Source: Burkholderia sp. BCC0322 (GTDB lineage Bacteria > Pseudomonadota > Gammaproteobacteria > Burkholderiales > Burkholderiaceae). From it: DNA of 64,000 nucleotides. The notes under the pieces were generated by a model, which ran no database searches, was not told the DNA's origin, and saw only the letters and a list, made by a program, of their open reading frames with translations. This document shows, piece by piece, positions 55,774 to 63,953 of the stretch (position 1 is the first letter of the stretch; every line of letters starts with the position of its first letter). A program made the position numbers and the translations under genes. The stretch is taken from contig NZ_CADFDU010000012.1 of the NCBI RefSeq assembly GCF_902833045.1, forward strand, positions 62,001 to 126,000, given 5' to 3'.

Positions 55774-56100
55774 CTAGGCGTTCTGCGCTGCTTCTGTCGT
55801 GGCCGCCTGGGGTGCCGGCTTCGCAATCTTCGCTGCTTCAAAGGCGATGATGAGCAATGTGCCGGTCGGCTTGCCTTCGCGCGACAAATAGTAGTCTGCC
55901 TTGAGTTTCCCGGTGACCTTTACGAAGTCGCCCTTCGCGAGGCCTAAGTCGGCGTCTCGCATTACGCGGACCGAATACCATGTGGGTTCGGCGTCAGTAC
56001 CGCGCTGACTTTCGCACATGCGGAACTCCCAGTAGCCTCGACCGGTCGCCTTCGTCTCCTTTCGGACCGGCGCCGTTGCCACGTTTCCAAATGCTTGCAT
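55774..56100 (-). CDS. SSB-like OB-fold protein of the mobile element
   Basis: A 108-residue protein with the strand pattern of a single-stranded-DNA-binding OB fold: GYWEFRMCESQRGTDAEPTWYSVRVMRDA, then KGDFVKVTGKLKADYYLSREGKPTGTLLIIAF. SSB-like proteins of this size occur in integrative elements and plasmids and protect single-stranded DNA during transfer or replication. The C-terminus is Ala/Pro-rich and lacks the acidic DDDIPF tip of housekeeping SSB. It has its own terminator. Confidence 0.7.
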   Translation of the reverse strand: MQAFGNVATAPVRKETKATGRGYWEFRMCESQRGTDAEPTWYSVRVMRDADLGLAKGDFVKVTGKLKADYYLSREGKPTGTLLIIAFEAAKIAKPAPQAATTEAAQNA

Positions 56101-56149
56101 CGTATGTCCTCAATCGCGATTGATGATGTGAGGGGGCCCCCACCTCCTC

Positions 56150-56166
56150 ATATAGCGAGCGCTATG
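56150..56166. promoter_or_regulatory. Palindromic box upstream of the SSB-like gene
   Basis: ATAGCG and CGCTAT form a perfect inverted repeat around AG (56152-56165). A related box with TAGCG-A-CGCTA occurs at 57524-57534, and single copies at 55601 and 58288. It is a plausible operator of an element regulator. It overlaps the 3' end of the gene that follows. Confidence 0.5.
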
Positions 56167-57439
56167 AGCCGAACCCGGCGGGCGGTGTGCGAAGTGGCGA
56201 GGTGGGGCGCGGCCACGGGCCGAGAGAGCTTGGTCGGCGGTAGGGGAGGTAATTCTCTCGAAGCCAGCCGGTCAGTGGATGCTTGTTCGTTGCATCAAGG
56301 CGGACCTTCGGGAGCCAAGTGGTAATGAGCTGCAAGACAACGTGTCCGACGCGTTGATTTTCCATGCCGATTCGACCGTCAGACCGTTGCTGTTCAAGCT
56401 CAGTCCACACCTCGAAGATGCCTTCGTCGACTTCGCGAAACGTTCTGGCGGTCGGCGCATGAGGCCGGTCCGATTCTTTGACGTGGTCTCGCAGGATGGC
56501 AAGGGCTCGCTTCAAAATGCGTTCATTTTTCGCATGCACGACCACGCGCCGTAGTACGTCACCTGTTACCAACTTGCTTCCAATGCACCGCACGAGTTCG
56601 GCGAGCGCGGCTTCCCGGTCCGCGCCGCGCTTGCTGCGGTCGATTTCGTACCAAGTGACGCCGTCCGGTTCGTAGCAAATGACGTCGGGGCGGAGAATGC
56701 GTTTTTTGCTGCCGGCAACAACCGTAACGAAACCTTGTTTCACGGCGGCCTCTTCAGCGCGGTCGCGATTCAGATGCTGAAGCGCTTCCGATTCCGTTTG
56801 TGCCATCAGGCCTCGTGCCTCGCACGCGAGCGTGATGAAATGCATCCAAAGGCTATGCTCCGGATTCGACATGTCGGCGACGCGCCGCACGGACGGAGCG
56901 GCTTCGACACCGTGTTCATCGAGCCATTGCGCGCCGGCGACGGTCAGTCCGTAGACATGCTGAAAACGGTCCGTGCGGTAGCGAAGAAGCAGTTTTTCCT
57001 TTGTCATCGACCTCATCGCGCGCTGCGCTGCCGTCAACGCTGCCTTGAACGGACGCTCCGGGAAACAGGCGATGGCGACATCAATGGTGCGAATCACGCG
57101 AAACCGGTTTGCCAGCGAAAGGGCGCGGAAGCGGATGGCGTCGCGAAGTTCGTTGGGCGGAATGATGGCAACAAGGCCGCGGTCGATTTTTCGCGGCGCG
57201 CGTTTACTGCGCGCCCGTCCAGTGGATGCCGATGGAAGCATCTCGGTGGCGCCGGCAAGTGTCGCAATGGATGCGGCCGCCGGTGTCTCGTGGTTTCCGT
57301 GCGTTGTGGCGCTCGACACGCGAGACGATGTCACGGCGTTACCGGAGGTCGTATCCGTGGTGACCGGCGGGGGTGTCTCCGTGATACCAATGTCGGTATC
57401 GTCGGAGACAGCGTTTGGTACTTCGTGAGATGGTCGCAT
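56162..57439 (-). CDS. Replication-relaxation-like protein
   Basis: A 425-residue protein. The first about 85 residues are Thr/Ser/Pro-rich and probably disordered. From about residue 95 it has a winged-helix-like region (LSLANRFRVIRTIDVAIACFPERPFKAALTAAQRAM...YGLTVAGAQWLDEHG) and then RPDVICYEPDGVTWYEIDRSKRG, a PD...E.D pattern like that of replication-relaxation (Replic_Relax) proteins of plasmids and integrative elements. ATG 57439 follows GGAG; an ATG at 57505 lies inside the inverted repeat. Role in replication is by family only. Confidence 0.65.
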   Translation of the reverse strand: MRPSHEVPNAVSDDTDIGITETPPPVTTDTTSGNAVTSSRVSSATTHGNHETPAAASIATLAGATEMLPSASTGRARSKRAPRKIDRGLVAIIPPNELRDAIRFRALSLANRFRVIRTIDVAIACFPERPFKAALTAAQRAMRSMTKEKLLLRYRTDRFQHVYGLTVAGAQWLDEHGVEAAPSVRRVADMSNPEHSLWMHFITLACEARGLMAQTESEALQHLNRDRAEEAAVKQGFVTVVAGSKKRILRPDVICYEPDGVTWYEIDRSKRGADREAALAELVRCIGSKLVTGDVLRRVVVHAKNERILKRALAILRDHVKESDRPHAPTARTFREVDEGIFEVWTELEQQRSDGRIGMENQRVGHVVLQLITTWLPKVRLDATNKHPLTGWLRENYLPYRRPSSLGPWPRPTSPLRTPPAGFGS

Positions 57440-57496
57440 TGGCGTGCTCCAGTAGGTGGGCGTTTTCCAAGCCGCCGTTCCATCGCGTGTCTCGTC

Positions 57497-57572
57497 GGCG
57501 CACATGGTGGGCGGTGCCTCCTATAGCGACGCTACGCAAACGTCCCCCAATAAGCTGCCCACCATGTGCGCC
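57497..57572. repeat. Perfect 16-bp inverted repeat with 44-base spacer
   Basis: GGCGCACATGGTGGGC (57497-57512) and GCCCACCATGTGCGCC (57557-57572) are exact reverse complements. The spacer contains the smaller palindrome TAGCGACGCTA. The element is upstream of the replication-relaxation gene and may be an origin, an oriT-like or a regulator site. Confidence 0.7.
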
Positions 57573-58331
57573 CGGCCGATGTTGGTCGCTTCAAGGATTC
57601 GACGCCCGGCCGGGCGAGGGCAGGGGGCAACTGTCTCTTCCCCTCGTCCAGCCTTGCGCGCCAGGGGCGCGCAGCACCGATGTTTCCGTCGCGACGTCCG
57701 TCAATGCGGCTGTGCTTTCCGACCGGCTGCGCCGGTGCGAACCCCGCCGCCGCCCATACCGTTTTTTTCGATGCCCGATGTCCCTCATGGTCGGCGACAC
57801 CAACTCTTCTCTCGGCATGCCGTGCGTTCCCGGCTGCCCCGCGCTGCGTAATCAACTGTCTCATCGACGCAGCGCGGGGACCCCGCGCCGATACGGTGCC
57901 GTGCGCTGTCGCGCTTGCACGCATGTCCTAGGTCGGCACGCGCTGGGCCGGCGGCGGGGTTCGCCCCGCCTTGCCGGTCCCGGTCGCGAGCAAATGTTCT
58001 CCCATAGCCGTGCACCAATGCCATCGCGACCCATACACGCGGCAGTACACCTCCGCAATGCCCGCGGCTGCACGCCGCGCCATCCGTCCGCTCGTCCATC
58101 GACGTGCGCATGTTTGGCGCCATCAGGCCAGGCGTTTCCTGATTGATGCACTGACCGACGCCGAGGGTGCTCTCATCGCGTACCTCTGTGACGCTCGTAA
58201 TCGAGCGTGGCTTCATCCCGCGGGCGAGACTGCGAAGCACGCAGGATGCGTTTTAGACGGCCTCCGTGTTACCAACCGCTTTGTCACGCGTCGCTATACC
58301 GTGCATCCCCTAACTCGTGGAGACACGAAAA
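57573..58331. other. 760-base GC-rich region without a clear gene
   Basis: Short frames occur on both strands but none has a ribosome-binding site, a recognisable product or consistent codon bias. One TATAGCGACG box (minus orientation, 58288-58299) lies 33 bases upstream of the next gene. The region may be a replication or transfer origin or a structured RNA. Confidence 0.4.
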
Positions 58332-58964
58332 ATGCACGCAAAGAAACGCAACGGCCGCTTCTCCCTGTACCGCTCGCAATATGTCCGCAAGGGCGCGAAG
58401 GACAACTCGCACGGTTACAGCACTCAGGAGTTTGTTGGCAGCTTGCCCGGCGACGCCCTCGAAGTTCCTGACGACCTGCACGCTAAGCTATCGGACGACG
58501 AGATTGAATACGTGGAGAGGAAGGTCATACTTCCGGCACGGCGAGCCGCGGAGCAATCGCGTCGGCTTTTGGAGGAAGAGCGCCGCGCGAGAGAAGACCG
58601 GGAACGCGACCCGCAGTGGCGTCTTGACGAAGCGCTGAAATTGCTCATGGACGCAGGCAGACTGGCTTCCGCGGCTGGGCGCGGCATCGACGCAGCAAAG
58701 GTTAACGCCCTCGGCGCGGCTCTCGAGACGCTGGCCGTCGCGGGAAAGGTTCAGCGCGACCCGCTCGACGCAGTCGTTACCGCAGTGGTGTCCGCAACGG
58801 CTGCGGTCAAGGCCGGTCACTACGGCGCCGCACCAAACGGGAGATTCCGCGACACGCCGGTTTATAGGCGTTGGCAGCGTATCCGTGAAGTTGTCGAATC
58901 GGGTAATGACAGCCTGCTCAAGGCCTTGCAGGCAAAAGGCTGGGCCGCTGTTCGAGGTCAGTGA
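58332..58964 (+). CDS. Unknown island protein with a coiled-coil centre
   Basis: A 210-residue protein. The N-terminus is basic (KKRNGRFSLYRSQYVRKGAKDNSHGY), followed by LPGDALEVPDDL and a charged helix rich in R and E (RRAAEQSRRLLEEERRAREDRERDPQWR, residues about 75-103) that should form a coiled coil. Proteins starting RNGRFSLYRS are found in integrative elements of beta-proteobacteria to my knowledge; function unknown. ATG 58332 follows GGAG. Confidence 0.62.
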   Translation: MHAKKRNGRFSLYRSQYVRKGAKDNSHGYSTQEFVGSLPGDALEVPDDLHAKLSDDEIEYVERKVILPARRAAEQSRRLLEEERRAREDRERDPQWRLDEALKLLMDAGRLASAAGRGIDAAKVNALGAALETLAVAGKVQRDPLDAVVTAVVSATAAVKAGHYGAAPNGRFRDTPVYRRWQRIREVVESGNDSLLKALQAKGWAAVRGQ

Positions 58965-59229
58965 TAGCGCGGGCGCGGAGGGGGCGCCCGATGTCTAATT
59001 GAGCATCTCCATCATTCCCCCAGAGCGCGGCTTGAGCGCTGGCTCTCGCGTTGCGGCGCGAATTCTGATGGACGTCGGAGACAGTACATCGATGACCATG
59101 GACGTCATCTGCGGCAGCGTCTGGAATCGTCCACGCATTACTGTGCCGTGAGTCGACTGCATGCGTCCCGGGTATCATCGTGCCTGTGCGTCGCCCGTCG
59201 GCATTCTTCCGTTTTTCCCCGGTCAATCG

Positions 59230-61005
59230 ATGTCCCAGTCTGCAACGCTCTCCGAGGTTCTCACTTTTGCCGAAGTACGGTCGCTTACCGACACGAAGAC
59301 CTTTGCGCGCGGAAAAGCCTATTTCCACGAGGGTGTGGTTTCCCGTCTCGAGGAGCGTGGCGGTGTCGTTCACGCCACTGTACGTGGCAGGCATCGTTAC
59401 CGGGTTGAACTCGCCGTCGATGACGATGGCGAACTCGCTTACGACTGTACCTGTCCGGTGGGAGACGATGGCGTTTTCTGCAAGCACGCTGTCGCTGTTG
59501 CGCTCGCCTGGCTCGAGAATTCCGGTGAAGAGGTGTTTCATGCCGAAGAGGCGGCTCTCGGCAAGCCACGCAAGAAGCGGAAGACCTACGAGGAAGTGAT
59601 TCGCGAATACGTCGCGACGCTCGACAAAAATGAGCTTCAGGAATTGTTGCTCGAAGCCATCGAACGCGACCTGTCGTTTCGTGACAAGCTGCTGTTCGCC
59701 ACGCGTGCGACGGGGGCCTCCGACTTGCCCGGCATGAAGGCCGCCGTCATGCAGGCGACACGCCTTTCCCGGCCACTGGACTGGCGGGAGGCTAGCGCAT
59801 ACGGCGATGGCCTGATGTCGCTGGCCGACATGCTGCGCCGGAGGCTTCACGGACCTCACGCCACACAGGTAGTCGAGCTATCCGAACTGGCGATTGCGGG
59901 CGCCGAAGCAAGCCTCGAACAGATTGACGACTCCGGTGGCGACGTGATGCCGGCGATTCTCGAACTGGCGTCTGTGCACCTCGATGCCTGCAAGTTGACG
60001 GGCCCCGACCCAGTGAAGCTCGCGGAGCGGCTATTCCGATTTCAGACAGAAGGCAAGTGGGACACCTTTTACAACGTTTTGCCGGCGTATGCGGAGCCAC
60101 TGGGCAAGAACGGTTTGAGCCGCTACCGCGAGCTCGTCAACGAGGCTTGGGAAGCGCTGCCCGCGCTCGCGCCGGACAAGGAATATCGACGGTCATACGA
60201 CTCGCCGCGCATGCAGCTCGAACGCGCGATGGGGGCGCTGGCCGAACTCGATGGAGACGTTGATGCGTTGATTCGCATTTACTCGAAGGACCTGTCGAGT
60301 CCGTACCGCTTTCTGCTGGTGGCGGAGCTTTGTGTCAAGCACGGTCGCCCGGATGAGGGGCTCGCCTGGGCCGAGCGCGGCATCAAGGAGTCCGGCAAGA
60401 GCCATGACCAGCGCCTGCTCGACTTCTGTATCGACGCGTATCTGCGTCGCAGTGAATTCGACAAGGCCGATGCGTTCGCGTGGCGCCGCTTCGAAATGCG
60501 CCCGACAGCCGAGGCGTTTCCCGCCTTGATGAAGGTTGCCACGGCTACTGGCTGGCATGATGAGACGCGGGAGCGCGCTCTTACGCACCTTTGGGCGCTG
60601 GTCAGGGAAGAGGAGGCCGCTGCAAAATCGAAGCGAAATGTCTGGCAGCGGTCGACGCGGACCGAACTGGTCAAGATTTTTCTTGCTGGACAAGAGAACG
60701 ACGCCGCATGGGAAACGTTTACCGGCGGACCGGTCGCAACGCAGCTATGGCCGGAAATGGCCGCTGTCCGTGGCAAGACCCACCCGCACGACGCCATTGC
60801 CCTCTATCACAGGCTGCTGCCGGTTGCTGCCGAAAGCGGTACGCGCAACGCCCGATATGACGAGGCGTTTGAAATCGTGCGGGCAATCGGCATGTTGCGG
60901 GCGAGGTTGGATGAACGTCCGGAATTCACCCGTGAACTGGAAGAGATTCGGGCAGCGTATCGCGCAAAGCGCAACTTCATCAAGCTGCTGGCCAAACTGT
61001 CCTGA
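59230..61005 (+). CDS. SWIM zinc-finger protein with helical repeats
   Basis: A 591-residue protein. The SWIM motif CxC..CxH is visible as YDCTCPVGDDGVFCKHAVAVALAW near residue 80, after a sensor-like strand region. The remaining about 480 residues are alpha-helical repeats (for example YRFLLVAELCVKHGRPDEGLAWAERGIKESG), as in DUF6880 proteins. SWIM proteins bind DNA or other proteins and occur beside helicases in defence loci, but no partner gene is adjacent here. ATG 59230 is used; the frame extends upstream with poor composition. Confidence 0.82.
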   Translation: MSQSATLSEVLTFAEVRSLTDTKTFARGKAYFHEGVVSRLEERGGVVHATVRGRHRYRVELAVDDDGELAYDCTCPVGDDGVFCKHAVAVALAWLENSGEEVFHAEEAALGKPRKKRKTYEEVIREYVATLDKNELQELLLEAIERDLSFRDKLLFATRATGASDLPGMKAAVMQATRLSRPLDWREASAYGDGLMSLADMLRRRLHGPHATQVVELSELAIAGAEASLEQIDDSGGDVMPAILELASVHLDACKLTGPDPVKLAERLFRFQTEGKWDTFYNVLPAYAEPLGKNGLSRYRELVNEAWEALPALAPDKEYRRSYDSPRMQLERAMGALAELDGDVDALIRIYSKDLSSPYRFLLVAELCVKHGRPDEGLAWAERGIKESGKSHDQRLLDFCIDAYLRRSEFDKADAFAWRRFEMRPTAEAFPALMKVATATGWHDETRERALTHLWALVREEEAAAKSKRNVWQRSTRTELVKIFLAGQENDAAWETFTGGPVATQLWPEMAAVRGKTHPHDAIALYHRLLPVAAESGTRNARYDEAFEIVRAIGMLRARLDERPEFTRELEEIRAAYRAKRNFIKLLAKLS

Positions 61006-61382
61006 AGTCGCTCGCAGGTCGTTTCGGGCCGAAGTCGACCGTAATGAACCCATAAGGCGAGACCTCTCGCCACGCATTGCAAGCTCCTCCTGAGAAGGGA
61101 CGCATCGCAGGAGATATCGCGCTGCATCAGGTGAGACTTTTGGCGTTTAACAGGCGCGGCCGGGTGAAGGTGCGAGGGTAAGCTAAGAAGGTATCGGCGC
61201 GGATATAAATTGCCTCTCTATTCTCTTGTGAACGCAGCGCACGGGTGGTAACCGCCGGATAGGCGGCTTAGAAAATACGCAGTCTCGTCGTGGCCCTTGT
61301 CCCGCTCATCGGACAGCCGGACGTCTCCGTGAAGTCGCTGCGTTCCGTTAGCCGCCGTGCAGGCGGGTTGAACGTAGTAACG
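61006..61382. other. Gap after the SWIM gene
   Basis: No gene supported. A small hairpin (CCGCC/GGCGG, 61252-61266) is present. Confidence 0.4.
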
Positions 61383-61417
61383 AAGAGAGAGCCCGCCTGG
61401 TGGCGGGCTCTCTCTTT
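61383..61417. terminator. Strong 15-bp terminator hairpin
   Basis: AAGAGAGAGCCCGCC and GGCGGGCTCTCTCTT form a perfect 15-bp stem with loop TGGT and a short T-run on the plus side. It most likely ends the minus-strand nuclease/HhH operon, whose last recognised stop is at 61582. Confidence 0.65.
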
Positions 61418-61581
61418 CAATCGCTTGTTACGGTCCGTCACTCCTCGCCAAAGTAGTCGAGGTCTATCTTCTTCACGACGTACTGCGTTGTGGCGGCGGC
61501 GCACGTGAGCGCACGGGGGGCATTGGGCCGACGAGGTCTCGCGGTATTTCGGGCGGCGGGGGCGCCCTTGCCACTTAGCAG

Positions 61582-62472
61582 TTAGAACGAAAGCATGACG
61601 TCGTGCGCGCTCGCATAGAGGAGGACGATATCGACCTCTCGATGGATTTTGCCGTTACTGCTAGGAAGTGAGGTGACCTTGGCTGCCAGCTCGCGCGCTG
61701 CATGGACGACATTCGCGGGACCGTTTGGCGAAGCAAGGTAGTTGCGTGTTTTGCGGCATGCGGCCTCGCTCTTTGTAAGCGCGTTGAAATAGGCAAGAGT
61801 GCGCGTCGTGTGGATATCGGGCTTAATGACCTCGAAGCCCGCGTCGACCAGGCCGTGAAATACCGTCGTCTGTCCCCAGCCGATGCCCAAGGTCGAGCAC
61901 AACGGGGCAATCTCCTGTCGCAAGGCTTTGACATCCGCACACCTTCCGAGGTCTATGCCAATTTTGAACTCGGCACCGGTTTCCTTCGACCGTTGGTCGA
62001 GCCAGCGAGCCGCACTTCGCATTGCGTAAAGGCGTGCCACGGAGACGCTCGGGTACCGCGCGAGCTTCAACTTATGACGCAATTCATCTACGGTAAGGCG
62101 GTTGTAGTGAAAGCATGCGTCTGCACGCCAGCCCCTTTTCTGACGCGGCAAATAACTCATCTTCCACTCGGGCGACAAGAACTCTTCCATCGACGGAAAC
62201 AGCCCCGCCGACCATGCTTGCGTATAGAGGCCGGCTGTAGTCAGCGCCATGTTCGAGAAGAGGGGCTTCGAGCCGAAGGCGTCCCAGGCCGTGCTCAAGC
62301 TCAGCGGTCCGCTGGGTAGACTGGAGACCGCACGAGCGAGCTCGTCCTGCACGAGAGGGTTTTGAAGTACCCGGTCGCGCAGGCGTGCATAGCTCTCGGC
62401 CGTAAGGGTTTGGTTTGATGGCGTTATCGGCTTGAGCGCTTTGCGGCGCGCACTGGTCTTGCAAGTATGCAT
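61582..62472 (-). CDS. Helix-hairpin-helix/DNA-glycosylase-like protein (third gene of the operon)
   Basis: A 296-residue protein. Its centre has LCSTLGIGWGQTTVFHGLVDAGFEVIKPDIHTTRTLAYF, the layout of the HhH-GPD/OGG fold (hairpin LGIGWGQTT in place of LPGVGxKTA, then a conserved KPDIHT in the position of the glycosylase Asp region). The N-terminal 130 residues are unknown. I call it glycosylase-like with caution. ATG 62472 has GGAG 11 bases upstream. It is transcribed with the two genes before it, 57 bases downstream of the second. Confidence 0.6.
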   Translation of the reverse strand: MHTCKTSARRKALKPITPSNQTLTAESYARLRDRVLQNPLVQDELARAVSSLPSGPLSLSTAWDAFGSKPLFSNMALTTAGLYTQAWSAGLFPSMEEFLSPEWKMSYLPRQKRGWRADACFHYNRLTVDELRHKLKLARYPSVSVARLYAMRSAARWLDQRSKETGAEFKIGIDLGRCADVKALRQEIAPLCSTLGIGWGQTTVFHGLVDAGFEVIKPDIHTTRTLAYFNALTKSEAACRKTRNYLASPNGPANVVHAARELAAKVTSLPSSNGKIHREVDIVLLYASAHDVMLSF

Positions 62473-62529
62473 CGTGGTTCTCCGAGCGATATGCAAACGC
62501 GGCGTCAGTTCGCCGATTGACGGCAATGG

Positions 62530-63135
62530 TTATTTTGTTTCTATGTGGTCAAGAATGCGGCGAGCGACCGAGCGAGCAGCGGATGGGTCAGCGAATTCGG
62601 CTAGGTTGATAGCAAGCCGCGATACGCGGACGGATTCGAAGGAGGACGTCCTATGCCATCCGCCGTCAGACGTCGGGTAATCGGTGTTCATCCAAATCTT
62701 GTGATACCAGTTGGTCCCTTGTGGAAGCGTTTCACGCGTCTGGAAGATGTACACGAGAAGCAGGCTCTCTGCAGTGTCGGCTGGAGCCGGTGTGTGTCCC
62801 TCAAGTTCGTTCGTGTCAGATATCAGCCGAAATTCGAGCAGGAAGTCGCCTGCTTCCGGATTGTTCTCGGGCTCCTGATTGTCGCTGCTCACAGCCAGGA
62901 ATAGATACGATGCCCCGAGCATTGGAAGGAAATGCTTTCCCGTACGTTTGCCGAACGGGTTGAGGTTATAGCTTCTTGGCGGCGAGTTTGGATAGTTTGC
63001 AGTGTAATAGTTCGCACCGACCTCCCGGGCGATATCGTTCACGAGCGTCAGGAGCGCAGACTGATAGTCCGCGAGGAGACGATAGGCCTTGCGTACGTCC
63101 TGCAGGACGTCGACCAGTTCATCGCGCGATGTCAT
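62530..63135 (-). CDS. Unknown protein, second gene of the nuclease operon
   Basis: A 201-residue protein. Its N-terminal helix LVDVLQDVRKAYRLLADYQSALLTLVNDIA is followed by a mixed-strand region (SYLFLAVSSDN, DFLLEFRLISDTNEL, LLLVYIFQTRETLPQGTNWYHKIWMN). No family recognised. Its ATG overlaps the stop of the nuclease gene by 4 bases (63132-63135), so the two are translationally coupled. Confidence 0.65.
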   Translation of the reverse strand: MTSRDELVDVLQDVRKAYRLLADYQSALLTLVNDIAREVGANYYTANYPNSPPRSYNLNPFGKRTGKHFLPMLGASYLFLAVSSDNQEPENNPEAGDFLLEFRLISDTNELEGHTPAPADTAESLLLVYIFQTRETLPQGTNWYHKIWMNTDYPTSDGGWHRTSSFESVRVSRLAINLAEFADPSAARSVARRILDHIETK

Positions 63136-63953
63136 TTGTGAAAGGAGAAGCTCTCGTAGTTAATGTTCAACCGCGGTAGGGCGGAAATTGGCGGGTGGGC
63201 GCGAACAGGCTGCCGGTCTGCCGATGCCGTGGAACAAGCATTTTGGGGGACTGCAAATGCGAGCTCGAACGCTTCTACGCCAAGATTGGCACTGTGAAGC
63301 TCGTGCAGACGCAAATCCGGCTCGCGGAGAAGCCCGTGGAATTTCAGTCCGGCCTCCACATCGTCCCGCATTCGTTGATATCCCGAATGCAAAAGCGCCA
63401 CCACACCGAACGCCTCGAGCATGTCCGTCCACTTGACGGCACGTATCGTTGCTTCGGCGAAGAGCCGCTCGCCAACAAGTTGTTCCTGCACTACTGCTTC
63501 GAACGCCGACGTCGATTCGGGCGACGTGTCCTGTCGGCCGCCGACAAGAAGCAGCACGAGGGGCAATTCGTCAGCTCGCGGTTCCCCAGCAGCTACGGCA
63601 AGTAGCTCTTGAACTGCCTGTGCTGCATATTGCAGGTCGGCTTGGTCCCAACGCTTCGCTTCGACGACAATCAATGCGTTCTCTGTCTCAAGAAGCACGT
63701 CCGGCTCTACGAGCCGTCCTTCGAGTTCGAAGCGCGGCCAAAACTCGATGCGTTCGATTCGCCCGAAAGGGGCGACGTCCTCTGGCAAGAGGGCTGTCCA
63801 GAACACCGAGAGCGCGTCGTCCGAGAGATATGAAACCCGCTCAAACACAAGAGAGGTCAGCAAGTCCTCCGAACCGGTAGCGTTGGAAAGCTGCTGGGCC
63901 ATTCCCTCTAACCCAGAGCCTCTGCGCTTTCCCTGCAAAATTGCGGTCAACAT
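63132..63953 (-). CDS. PD-(D/E)XK nuclease-like protein, first gene of the operon
   Basis: A 273-residue protein. The catalytic pattern is readable as EPDVLLETENALIVVEAKRWD: an Asp after a Pro, then E-A-K 12 residues later, flanked by strand-like segments (RIEFWPRFELEGRL and LPLVLLLVGGRQD). This is the PD-(D/E)XK fold of restriction-type nucleases. An in-frame TGA 45 bases upstream shows that the gene is complete in the window. It shares a 4-base overlap with the next gene. Confidence 0.65.
   Translation of the reverse strand: MLTAILQGKRRGSGLEGMAQQLSNATGSEDLLTSLVFERVSYLSDDALSVFWTALLPEDVAPFGRIERIEFWPRFELEGRLVEPDVLLETENALIVVEAKRWDQADLQYAAQAVQELLAVAAGEPRADELPLVLLLVGGRQDTSPESTSAFEAVVQEQLVGERLFAEATIRAVKWTDMLEAFGVVALLHSGYQRMRDDVEAGLKFHGLLREPDLRLHELHSANLGVEAFELAFAVPQNACSTASADRQPVRAHPPISALPRLNINYESFSFHK

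Noticed and set aside
57532-57924. 130-codon minus-strand frame in the gene-free region
   Set aside because: Arg/Ala/Gly-rich, no family, overlaps the inverted repeat and equal-length frames on the other strand.
61268-61504. 78-codon minus-strand frame over the 15-bp terminator
   Set aside because: It reads through a perfect terminator hairpin and has no coding features.
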